Source: Rhea pennata (lineage: Eukaryota > Chordata > Aves > Rheiformes > Rheidae). Taken from it: a stretch of 64,000 nucleotides of DNA. Both the position numbers and the translations under genes were made by a program. Below, piece by piece: positions 11,885 to 22,299 of this stretch. The stretch covers positions 62,474,570 through 62,538,569 of the forward strand of contig NC_084667.1 in NCBI RefSeq assembly GCF_028389875.1, given 5' to 3'. The first letter of the stretch is position 1. The number at the start of each line of letters is the position of its first letter. A model generated the notes under the pieces. It did not search any database. It was not told the origin of the DNA and saw only the letters and a list, made by a program, of their open reading frames with translations.

Positions 11885-13045
11885 ATGGAGAAGATTGAGG
11901 AGCAGTTTGGCAGTCTGCGCATTGCAAAACGTTCTATGCTAAGCGAAGAGCCTGCTTACTTGTTGGATGTAGATGTTTCAAAATCCACTCAATCTGAAAG
12001 CAGTCGCTTTGTGGCTGTTTCGTGTTCCAATAAGTCGATTAGGCTGTATAACAGAGAAACATTAAACTTCCTGCGGGAGTACAGTAGCTGTCCTGGGATA
12101 CTTAATGGAGTCAGATTTGCACACACGTGTGACAGTACGGTGTTTTCAGCGTGCAGTGATGGTACAGTAAAATGTTGGGATATTCGTTTAGCAACACAGA
12201 AAGCTGTGCAGATATTCAGTGGCTATCCTTCAAATGTTTTCATCAGCTTTGATATTAATTGCAGTGATCTCATAATTTGTGCTGGAACAGAGAAAGTAGA
12301 AAAGGACACATTTCTGGTGTTTTGGGATGCAAGAGGCGATACGAGCTGTGCCAGCACAAGTAAAGAACCCTTGGGAGTCTATTCTGAAAGTCACAATGAT
12401 GATATCACTAAAATTTGTTTCCATCCTATCAAACCCAGTTTGGTAGTTTCTGGGTCAACTGATGGGTTGGTTAATGTGTTTGACATCAACAAGGACAACG
12501 AGGATGATGCTTTGATATCAACTTGCAATTCAGATTCGTCGGTAAGTTTTATCGGATGGTCTGGGAAAGATTATAAACAGGTCTATTGCTTGACACATGA
12601 TGAGGGGTTTTGTTGGTGGGACCTTGCTCATTTAGATACTGAAGAATCAATAACACTATTGCATATCCTGGATGTCCGAGAAGCAGTCTGCACTGAAAAC
12701 AGCAGCTTAAATTACCTGGTAGGTGGCCTGTACCATGAAAAAGCGGACAAACTACTACTTATTGGAGGAACGTCAACGGGAAACATTCACCTCATAAACT
12801 GTGGCCTTGACGGACTGAGCCTTGTAGGGACCCTTCGCGGAGGACATGCTGCTGCCGTTCGCTCTTTCTGCTGGGACATGACGGATGAGTCGCTGTTGAC
12901 TGGTGGAGAGGATGCACAACTGTTGCTGTGGAAACCGGGAGCTGCGGAAAAGTCCGTGGCAAAGAAAGCATCTCTGAAAATTGCTTCTTCTGTTCAGAAG
13001 AGAGTGAGAGTTCACAGCACCTCCCTCAAAAGCAAGAAAAAGTAA
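11885..13045 (+). CDS. WDR89: WD repeat-containing protein 89 (complete, single coding exon)
   Basis: The 386-residue WD40 protein is nearly the same length as human WDR89 (387). Recognition rests on the start MEKIEEQF, the blocks PSNVFISFDINC and YLVGGLYHEK, and the C-terminal GGEDAQLLLWKPGA and IASSVQKRVRVHS segments. Blades can be seen ending near SIRLYNRE (51-58), DGTVKCWDIR (92-101), LVFWDAR (144-150), DGLVNVFDI (193-201), GFCWWDL (241-247) and AQLLLWK (344-350), followed by a basic tail (KSKKK). The ATG at 11885 is preferred: it has G at -3 and G at +4, and an in-frame TAA at 11858-11860 blocks upstream extension. There are no frameshifts or internal stops. The protein is a presumed beta-propeller scaffold; its precise cellular role is poorly established. 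It lies upstream of PPP2R5E on the same strand, as in mammals. Confidence 0.97.
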   Translation: MEKIEEQFGSLRIAKRSMLSEEPAYLLDVDVSKSTQSESSRFVAVSCSNKSIRLYNRETLNFLREYSSCPGILNGVRFAHTCDSTVFSACSDGTVKCWDIRLATQKAVQIFSGYPSNVFISFDINCSDLIICAGTEKVEKDTFLVFWDARGDTSCASTSKEPLGVYSESHNDDITKICFHPIKPSLVVSGSTDGLVNVFDINKDNEDDALISTCNSDSSVSFIGWSGKDYKQVYCLTHDEGFCWWDLAHLDTEESITLLHILDVREAVCTENSSLNYLVGGLYHEKADKLLLIGGTSTGNIHLINCGLDGLSLVGTLRGGHAAAVRSFCWDMTDESLLTGGEDAQLLLWKPGAAEKSVAKKASLKIASSVQKRVRVHSTSLKSKKK

Positions 13046-13715
13046 AATTCTGAGAATGAACAGCTCTGCTATGTAGGGCTTTTCTGTTTGTGTAATTTTC
13101 CAGGCAGGATCTGACTGTTGCTTTATTTGGAGGTGTTCTAGGGAAAGAACTATAATACTTAAAAATTCTACCTAGGAATGTACTTTAGTCATCAGATGAA
13201 TACTTAATATATATAATAGATTTGATGACATTAATCTGGAAAGAGGAAATATTTGCTCTTGAACAATAGACCTTAAATCATTTTATATAAAAATGTTTTT
13301 ATGGTTGTTTGATGTCTCGGCCAATGTTTTTAATGTGTAATATAGGCCTGTGGCTTGCATAGTTTGTTACTTTGCCACTGAAATTCCCTGGCACGTTTTA
13401 AAAGCTCTTGTGTTTCCAGCTGTATTTCTCTTGCTTTACAGAGAGCTTAATGAAATTGCTCAATATATTAAAAGATTTTCTGTCATTCCTTAACATCTGT
13501 GGGAATTACTTCTTGATGAAACAGAGAATAAGTACTGTTTTGCACTGTCATCTCATTGCTTATAACAAGCAGCAGTTCCTAGGAAAGAGATGAATGTATT
13601 CAACTAAGCAGGAATACATGATTCTAAGCAGGTGATCTCTGAAGCATGAGAAGTGTTAAACTGGCGTTATTTGGGGCATATTTCCTGCGTGAAAATAAAC
13701 GAGAATCTTCTTTCC
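13046..13715 (+). other. WDR89: WDR89 3' untranslated region (inferred)
   Basis: AT-rich sequence follows the TAA stop. The first canonical AATAAA downstream is at 13694, which implies a 3' UTR of roughly 670 bases. A weaker ATTAAA occurs near 13466 and could give a shorter form. The end is inferred from signals only. Confidence 0.5.
13694..13699 (+). terminator. WDR89: Candidate WDR89 polyadenylation signal
   Basis: This is the first AATAAA after the stop codon. It is followed within 20-50 bases by a GT-rich stretch (ggtgagggtgtctcagtggg), the usual arrangement of a downstream cleavage element. Confidence 0.6.
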
Positions 13716-13719
13716 TGGT

Positions 13720-16480
13720 GAGGGTGTCTCAGTGGGTGCACCTGGAAGATTGTGGGTGCCCTTCAGTGGGTTAAAGAAACTGATGTGCGTGATTACGCCA
13801 GTGGTTATCATCTCTACTGTGTTTGACATAAGCGAGTATCACACGCTCAGTAGGGAGGATAAAAATGAACACCTCTTACTGAGAACTTAGTTAAGGAATA
13901 ACAGACTGATAAAAGGAGGTTTTAAACAAAACCTTTTAGAGGTTTGTATCTGTCCTTTAGGAAGTGTCTCTCTCTGCAGAAGATCATGTGTGCTTAGATT
14001 ACGCCCTAGGACTGCTGTGTTTTAGTATTCCATCCAATAGCTATTAAGTGGTGCAAAAATTGCACTATACTTCTGAAAAACTGTTCAGTTTTTAGGCTTG
14101 TTCTGCTCCGTTGGCAGGCTGCAACCTCTGTGCGTCTGGCTCTGCACAGACCATTACCCTCTGCCTTCTGAGTACCGTTGCTGTCAAACGCTGCTTGGTA
14201 GCCGCACTGTGTTGAACATATGTGGACTACAATTGAAAATAGCAGCAGAGTATTTAAGGATTGCTCTGTTCTCGAACAGTTGGCAAAGGAATTAAGAGTT
14301 TGATTTCACGTGAGGGTGGATAGGTGATTCTTTCAAAGCAGTTATGAACGTCAAGTTTGTAGAGGAATACGCTGGAATTTAAAACCCGTTTCCTAAGCGG
14401 AGAAGGTACTTACCTCTAACGTGTGGTTACAGCTATGCTAGGGATGGCCTGATCATCCCTGGAAATGAATCCTAGTCAAGCAGAGACCACGTGATGTATT
14501 TTACAACGTGTTAATGTCCTTCAGCACACGGCTGAAGCAAGTCCGTACTTGCTTTGGGCCCGTCTGTTGACAATAATTAAGACGTGATTCAGTTGCTTTT
14601 GTTACTGCTGGTTATTTACAGGTGCAACTTCAATTTAAAAATCGCATTTCTCTAAACCTGTTTTACCTGTGTTAAGTTTAAGTTACACCCAACATCTTTA
14701 TAACTGAAAAACCACCCTCCTCCATACCCCCTCCACCGAGGTCTGTTGCTTTTCAAGTTACTTTGCGGTATTCTGCGATAACAAGGGCAGTGAGTGTCAC
14801 AGTTATGATGTGCCTGCACCGAATGCTCTTTCACGTATTTCTTCTCTCGAGTTGCTGGTTATTGCCCATTTCCGTGGCGTTCTTGGTTTCCTGGCTGCGG
14901 GCCTCAGCCCCGGGTGCGTTCCCCGTGGTTCTCGCTGGCCTCATTTCCTTCAGGACCAGCGGCTAGAGACCTTTTGCATCTCAGATGTGGTGTATAACTT
15001 TTTTTAAAAATTTTATTTTATTTTTAGGTATTTACCCAATTTTTTTTCTGGGTTCCTGGGCACACTCAGCGAAGTAAGGTCATTGGGCCTTGGGAAGAGT
15101 TTGTTTCCTGAAGACTGTGTGTGTGATCGATGGAAACGCACAGTCTGCCGGAGGGAGCTGCTGGTTTTCAGTCGCCTCCGCTATCTTCCAGGGACAGATT
15201 CTGGATGTGTTTCACCAGCCGTCCGTGAATTCGAGCATCAGAGATGCGCTTTCTGGTTCTGAAGTGTTTGGAGTGTGCAACCTGTATCTTAATAATTTGC
15301 TTCAGGATTAGATTACTACGTATGCACATTCAGTATGTTTGCAGTCAGGCTTTTCCACAAAAAGTCGTTTTTTCTCTTTCTTATAGGTACCTTAGACAGC
15401 AACAGGAGGGAAAAAAAGATACGTACGTATATTAAACTGCAAAAACAGCCGTTGACAGGAGACTCGGGCTTGTGTTGCCCCTGAGAATATTTGATTCTTC
15501 TTTTTCTTTTGTGTTGACTTAATTTGAGGTTAATATCCACTAAAAAATGCAGATGGAAACCACATGTTGATGAGTAATTCATACTGTTTGCTTTTGTAAA
15601 CTGAAAACACTGTTTCATAGACCACCGAGCACAGCAGAATATGTGTGTAATCATATAAGTAATAATAGGCTTGAAATCAGGCAGGTAAAGGTGTTTGACT
15701 ATATTAATCTGTTTTGTTAGTTTTGATGTCTGTAAGTTGGCTTCAGTACTGTTAAGAAACATATTTGAACTGTTGGAGAACTTATTTAATTGAAATTATG
15801 TGCAAACATCAGGTGTTTGGAAATTTCCATTATACTAATTGTTTAACCCCAGGGGGAAGCTTTAATTTCAGAAACGGTATCATAGTTTTTCCAGTAAATG
15901 AAAATTAAAAATCCAGAGAGGTTACCTGAGTGCAGAAACGGTGCCCATCTTTATTCAGAGGTCATGGTAAACCCAGGGTACAAGGCTGTTAAGAGCTGCA
16001 GGAGAATATGAGGTAGTGAACATCCGAACCCAAGTTTCTTTGCATCAGGCACATTCTTAGGTTTCCTCTTTTCTCTGTGAGCAAAATCTAACACTTGCAC
16101 ATGTGCTGTTACTGCATTTGAGGCATGTTCCCATGGAAAATAAATTGCCACCTTTTCTTGAATTACTATCTCATTTTGTTTTTCTTTTGGACAAGAGGCT
16201 TAGATATCAGGATGAGATCTGATAGGCAGCAGGGAATTTCAGCAATAATTTCAGTAGGGTTTAGAATTTTGCCCACACTGTGGTGGGGGGGAAAAACTGA
16301 CAAATGTAAAGTAAGTTGTGAATTTATTTATAGGCTGAATTTATTCAGCAAATTGCCAGTCGAGTGCTTTCGTGGCCCGATTGTATGCGGCGTATTTCCT
16401 ATGTTTTTAGATGGAGATCGCTGCATATTTATATTTAAAATTTTAATTAAGAAAGATGGTAGAACGTTTTGAGGGCACAA
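13720..16480. other. Intergenic stretch; no gene seen
   Basis: The longest open frame is on the minus strand at 15316-15762 (148 codons). It has no family resemblance, no supporting splice signals and a composition typical of chance. No repeats are recognised beyond AT-rich simple sequence near 15000-15030. Confidence 0.55.
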
Positions 16481-16489
16481 AACGCAGGT

Positions 16490-17110
16490 TTGCCTGCTCA
16501 AGTGGCTTCATCTCGCGTTTCGCTGTAAGGCGCCGGCTCCGTCAGGATGGAGCCCCGCTGCGGAGCCGTGGGTCCGGCGGGGATGCAGTTAACTGCAGTA
16601 TCGGTCACTGCGCGAGGCTTTTGTGCTCATGGTCGGGGGGGGGGGGGGAAGACTTTACCTTAAAAAATTCCTCTGTCTTCGTCAGTGTTGATTTGTAATG
16701 ATTTCCCCTTCCGTAACTTGACTTCTTGGTCTCTTTTGGGCAGCAGTGAGTTGTGTTTAGACGTTTGCCTTTGGGGAGGGGGACAGAAGAGCCGTCCGCG
16801 GCCTTGATGGAAGTAAGATGGGGCCTTAACTGAATTATCCAAGGTGTAAAGACCCTCCAAGCGTGACAGCCAGTTCCTGTTTGTCTGCGGGATGAGCAAT
16901 CTAGCAGTGACGCGTGTGGGAGAGGCAGACACTGTCTGCTCGCGAGCGTGCGATGTGGCTTCTTAACTTGGGCTTGCAGTGGGGAGAGCTGCTGCTCAGG
17001 CCAGCGCCGCCTCTGCGCCGCGGGACCCGAAGACCCGGGGATTTCACGTGCAGCGGGAAAAGAGAAGGCAAAGGCGGGTTGTGCAGGAGAACAGCTACAG
17101 GTAGAAATTC
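16490..17110. promoter_or_regulatory. Small CpG-rich patch, unassigned promoter candidate
   Basis: Two CpG-dense blocks (about 16510-16615 and 16905-17080, with ctcgcgagcgtgcg and gcgccgcctctgcgccgcgg) stand out from the AT-rich surroundings. Between them is a run of 14 G at 16635-16648. A donor-like CAG|GTAGAA follows the second block on the + strand at about 17100. No protein-coding exon is recognised. It could be an unmethylated promoter or enhancer for a non-coding transcript, or an isolated GC-rich patch. Confidence 0.35.
16635..16648. repeat. Poly-G run (14 G)
   Basis: An uninterrupted guanine homopolymer inside the CpG-rich patch. It is likely length-variable and error-prone in sequencing. 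Confidence 0.9.
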
Positions 17111-17129
17111 AGTCTCAGCCTCTAAGTGC

Positions 17130-20100
17130 CTCTTGCAGGATTCCTCCGTGCTTCGTGTCCTGGTTCCTAACCAAAATTATCGATGGGTAATTCAACCAAA
17201 TTGTGAGGATCTTTGGTAACTTCTTGTTTTCCTTTTCCATGCCAGTTTATCATTTGCGGAGGTATGTTGGGTTGCAGGGAGCGGAGTGGGGTTCGTTTCC
17301 ACTGCTGCCCACCAGCTGATCGGTCTCTGCTTGCCATCATGACACTCTGTCCTACTCTTACTTTAATCACATGCCTTTCTTCAGGTCTTTTGTGTTTTCA
17401 CACCTTCAGATCCTTTGAATTCTGGACTTTGAAAACCGTCCCCACCTTTCTGGAAACTGAATTACAGAAAATATCATTCTGCATTTTGATTTTACGTACT
17501 CTCACTGCAATCTTGGCACCAATATCTTTATGGAAATACATTGCACTTCAATACCAATTTCAGTCTTGTCCTGTCATGTTCTGAATAAAAATTGGATGCT
17601 GCTAAAATCCCATAAAGGTACTTCTTGGACAGGCTTGTTGTCACAGGAGCTCAGAGCTGGCAATGAGAAATGCTAGGGGAATTCGGTGATAATTTAAGAT
17701 GATCACTTGGGGAGGTCTAAGAAAAGTAAAAAAAAAAAAAAAAAAGTCCAGGGCCCTCAAAATACACAAAAATATTTCAGTCGATCACCAAAGGACAGTT
17801 GTATCCCAAATAGCAGACTTGGTAGTATCAATACAGAAAAGTATACTAGGCTAAAAAAAACTTAAGCACAGATGTAGAACCACAGTTCATTTTTCTGGAT
17901 GTTTTTAATATAGAAATTTTTCATTACTGTCAATGTTGAGTATCTCTGAATATAATGTATGCTGATGCTCACTACTTCAGATCAAGACTAAAAAAAACCC
18001 TGAATACACACCTAAGAGGTAGAATAACTGGAAGTGCCTGTAACGGAACTTCTACTGGAACTTCTAGAGATTAATGGGCGGCTGTACCTGCAAATCACTA
18101 CACTGGCTCTGAATTTTTCTTTGATTCCAGTATTAAGGGTGGATGCACAGGAGTCAGTCAATGAAGTTTCTGTGGCACTATCTTAAATTGTTAATATTCC
18201 TGCCACAAGTTGTTCCTTGTCAGTGGATGTAAAATTTGCCTGCAGAGTTCAGCGTTTCATGTATCTTCTCATAGAGAAAATGAGTTTCTTACTGCACATG
18301 CTTATGTTTCCGCTTACTGTGACAGTGTTGGGAAGCAAGGGAGGGAGAGGTTTGGGCTCTGGACTATAAATTCCAGTTCTCCTGACGTGGTGTCAGCGGC
18401 TGCCCGGCTGCATGGGCCTCCGAAGGATGCCGTGCATCTTTCTTTGAAGCTGGTAACGATTTAAGAGACTTGCTTGGCTGCGTCTCAGCGTCACCAAGCC
18501 CCGCCGGAGCGCCGGCGAGGATGCCGGCCGGTCTGTCGGCTCATCATGGGGACTTGGGAGAAACTGAGGCTGACAGGCTTTGAGGGCTGCAGCTCTTATC
18601 ATTTACACATAGAGATCTTAAATGTTGCTGTAAAACTAGTTTGCTCAGACACCTAGGGACTACATAGCACATCATTTTCTAACAGTAATTTGGGATCCAT
18701 TTAAAGCAGGAAACCTCTAGACTTCAATATAATCTTGGTGACCTTGGTGACTACTTATTTCAGGACTGACAGATGAGTGACAGGGAGAAATAAAGTGGGA
18801 TGCGCCTTGCTATGAAGTACAATATTTTTTCCAAAAGTTTCTGTCTGTGCAGCTATAGATTTGCATTTTTTTAAAGTATACTTAGTATACTTGAATGCAT
18901 AAATCTGAAAATTGTGTTACCAAAGGAGCACTTGTGAGATCTTTTTGACAAAACCTTGTGGTTATGCCAGCACCTCAGAGATAATACTGGTAGGGACAAT
19001 AAGATATTGGATCAACAAGAACGGCATCTGTGCCTGATGGAAAAAATATCAAAATCTCACTGAGGCCAATACTACGCAACCTAATGTTTTATTGTAAATA
19101 AGCAAGAATTTTATAAAACAGTCTTGATCTGCTACATGGTGCGTAACATTGCATGGGGTCAGAAATCAAAGCAGGAAGGAGAGTGTTACCAATATAAAGA
19201 TCTTGGTTAGTCTTCTATATGTATATAGCATTAGGCTGACGACAAGATTAAATGACTGTTGGAGTTAATTCTTACAGCTGAGCTGAATTTATTGACTCTT
19301 AACTATTGCAAGTAATAAAAAGTATTAAGGCAATAAAGGAATGTAATAGGAGCGTGCGGGCATTCTGCCACATGCCAAGGAATGAACGGTGACATTTTGT
19401 TAAAAACGTCTTCAGTAAAACAAGCCCAAACTCTTATTTGTTTTTACTAGTGTTATTATTTTAACATTTCTGTTGTGGTTTATTGCCAGGATGCCTAGAC
19501 AGTGAGTGAACTGTAACTCTTGGTTGTTAGGAACTAGCTATGTGCAATGCGTGACTGCTTCTGCTCCCTCCTTCGTTCACCTGCCGCCTCGGACACTGGT
19601 GTTTCTCCATATCTACCTTACTTTTGTTCCAGATGTTCTAAGCTTGAACGTTTATTGTATCTCATTTAAATGTTTGCTCCTATCTATCCTCTGAACTATT
19701 AGAATATCCCAAGGTTACCTTCAGATGAGACATAACGAGTATTTGTGGTTTCTTACATGCTTGTGTGATATACTACATTCATTTGCCGATTGCTAGATTT
19801 ATTAACGTGGTAAGGATGGCACATGGCAAACTACCTACTTATGCATCAATATGGCCATTTTAACTGTCTTATCACGTACTCCTCAAATCTACGAAAAAGA
19901 ATCCTGAAACTCCAGTAAAGTTTGCAGTTTCTGTGTGTGTGTATGTGTTTAATGAGTTTGGTTTCTGAAACAGTATCAAAATGCTCCATAATATTTTTGT
20001 AAAGGAAAATCTAGTGTTTTCCAGATGGCTCCATAAATTAATTTAGTAGATTCAGAAATAAGTAAAGGTATTTCAAGAGCTCCAGATGTGATTTTGCACA

Positions 20101-20688
20101 TATTGCTACGGTGAGCTAGCAGAGGAAATGAACTTCCTTTTGTTTGTGAAATATAAAAATCCTCAAGTTCTTAACATTTTTTCCACACTGCTCTGAGAGT
20201 TAAGCTACTGGGCGTGTTATTGTCGATCACAGGCATCCATACATAGCGTGTTTGTGAACCCTGCTATGAAATCTTCAAGCGGTGAGGCCACAGCTCCCTT
20301 CAGTCAGCCAAACTCTTGTAATAGACCATTCTGGTGGGTCAAAATCCAAGACAGAGGAAAATAAAGCACGTTCACATAGCTGACCTATAACAGAGAACAT
20401 GGAGAACCATTACTGGTGTGTTTGGGTCATCTTCCCGTTCTTTCTCCTGTTTTTTAAAAACTAGTTTAACTTAACAATGCAATCCAGGGTCATTTTGCTA
20501 CAAAAGAGAGTGTTACCAAGGTCTGGTCTGTCTTACGGACCTCGTATTTTCGTTCCCTGCCTCATTCTTCTTGATATCAAAGCCAAAGTACTGCTGTGTT
20601 TTAGGCAGAGGTGGTGAACTTCACAGTTACCGGGATGATTTCCAATTGACCAGCTTGCTAGTACAAGAACTTAGATAGCCCCCCCTCA

Positions 20689-20690
<2 letters not shown>
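17130..20690. other. Intergenic stretch; no gene seen
   Basis: Ordinary intergenic DNA with a poly-A run at 17728-17745. A short CpG-enriched segment at 18380-18545 (gccggagcgccggcgagg) overlaps 60-84-codon frames on both strands, none with a family match. A small self-complementary element, agtatacttagtatact, lies near 18877. Confidence 0.5.
17728..17745. repeat. Poly-A run (18 A)
   Basis: An adenine homopolymer with no recognisable retroposon body upstream, so it is treated as simple sequence. Confidence 0.9.

Positions 20691-20691
<1 letters not shown>

Positions 20692-20721
<30 letters not shown>
20692..20721. repeat. (CA)15 microsatellite
   Basis: An uninterrupted AC dinucleotide run of about 15 units, preceded by a short C run and a short A run. 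Confidence 0.97.
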
Positions 20722-20725
<4 letters not shown>

Positions 20726-21595
20726 TTCAACCCCACCCCCAGTTACAGAAATATGTTTTTTTTTAATCAACTAGCTGCAGGAATGCTATTAAGTGCCCTA
20801 AAAGCACTGTTTTGCTTGCGGATACCGAGTGGTCTTTATGTAGCATATTGAAAAAGGAACTGAAAGTGCAGAATGTGGCATCTTTGTACCTCGTTATGGG
20901 GCTGCGTGTGCTAAGGGATTTCATGTTTATGCACACCTTTTGGGGAGATCTGAAAAGCGCTTTGTATAATACAGTACATGAAGGAGCTTGCAATGTGCTC
21001 ATATGTTTGAATGTGATCAGCTTTCAGAAGCAATTTAATACAGTTGATATTAAAATAACCATGTAAGTGGAATATTCTAAATATATGGCTGGAATAATAA
21101 ACTATTGCTAATCTGTTGGAAGAAAACAGTGCTCTGTCATTCAAAGATTATTCTTCCCAGATTTTACACAGGATCTGAGCTTTTTTCTGTCTATCTACAG
21201 TATAACTAAAACAAACCACCTCATTTTTAAAGGTGTCTGTTACACGTTTATTCTCAAGGAGCTAAATTAAAACTTCTAACCTTTGGAACTCAAAAAGAAC
21301 GTAAGTTGCTAAAAATGCAGCTTTTATTATGTTCCATATGCGTTCTGTTCAGTTAAGATGGCTTCATTACTGTTTCATGAGCAGAATGCTCTTAAGAAAC
21401 AATATATACATTAGATTAGCTTTTAGTGAATGATATGACTTAATATCTTTACATTACATAAGAAATTCTTTACTGAGTGCAATTAACTGAGCTCTAACCT
21501 GTATCCCATATGTGCTCATTTTTATTAATTATGGCTGAAGGCACTAGTACCAGCAAGGCTTCGTGGTACAGGTCTAAGTGCTGTACGTAGCACAG
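20722..21595. other. Intergenic stretch; no gene seen
   Basis: AT-rich sequence with overlapping 77-84-codon frames on both strands at 20763-21144, none resembling a protein family. Confidence 0.5.
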
Positions 21596-21768
21596 CTGTA
21601 TATAGTGCTGTACAGATGAACAGTGAATTGTCCTTTGTAATACACCTTATCATCTAAGTGTGTCAGAAAGTGGATGTTGTGTTTTTCATTTTACAGATGG
21701 AGAAACAAGGAAAAAAGCTCCCCAGTTGCACATAAGAAATCTGTGTCAGGACTGAATTGAAGCTGAAA
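21596..21768 (+). mobile_element. MIR/CORE-SINE remnant
   Basis: The segment cattttacagatggagaaac (21687-21706) is the conserved MIR core. It is followed in order by a cagttgcacataag segment (the ccaaggtcacac region of MIR) and gtcaggactgaattgaa (the agccgggattcgaa region). The preceding bases (tagtgctgtacagatgaac) fit the central part of the element. An old insertion of this type is expected in any amniote genome. Confidence 0.7.
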
Positions 21769-22200
21769 ATTCCTTTTTTTGTTGTTGTTGTTTTTGTTTG
21801 TTTGTTTGTTTTTTCCCCTCCAGTATGTTCACTGCAAGGTTACTGCTTCTTTTTCCTCTTCTGGAGTTGAGGAGAATATTGCTTGTGCGGGAACTGCAAA
21901 ATTAGACTGCCTGGGCGGTGTCCTCCTTACAGGAGTAAGCAATTCGGTGATCCTGTTGAAAATGGGTAGCAAAGTGCATTTCCTTAAGGCAAAGTATGGA
22001 CAGTTGGTTATAGCTCAATCTGATTACAATTAATACTGGCTTTCTAAAGTTTTGAAAATTCACCTTGCGTGTGCAGTTGTACCAGTCACTGTAATGTGCT
22101 TGCAGCACTTTCTGTTTTGAGAGTCCTACCCAGTAAGTGAGCATGTAATACTATTCGCAGAGAGTTTGTTTTGGTTTGTTCGTTCAGTGCCTTGAAGCGC
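21769..22200. other. Intergenic stretch with T/G-rich simple sequence
   Basis: It begins with a gttgttgttg, tttg-repeat and poly-T tract (about 21776-21815) that ends in a ccctccag acceptor-like motif. An 84-codon open frame follows, but it has no family resemblance. No gene is called. Confidence 0.45.
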
Positions 22201-22204
22201 CTGT

Positions 22205-22295
22205 CGAGGACTGGAACGCCAGAGGACAGAGATGCAGTCCCTGCCACAGGGAGCACACAGCCTAAGTGCCAGCGGGAATAAAGCGCACATCAACA
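22205..22295 (+). repeat. Ancient interspersed repeat fragment, family uncertain
   Basis: The phrase gatgcagtccctgccacagg followed by gagcacacagcctaag matches a motif common in old amniote repeats (agtccctgccc, then agagcttacaatctaa). Too little is left to name the family. Confidence 0.4.
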
Positions 22296-22299
22296 GAAA

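Noticed and set aside
15316-15762. Minus-strand open frame of 148 codons
   Set aside because: No family resemblance, no splice or promoter context, and AT-rich chance composition.
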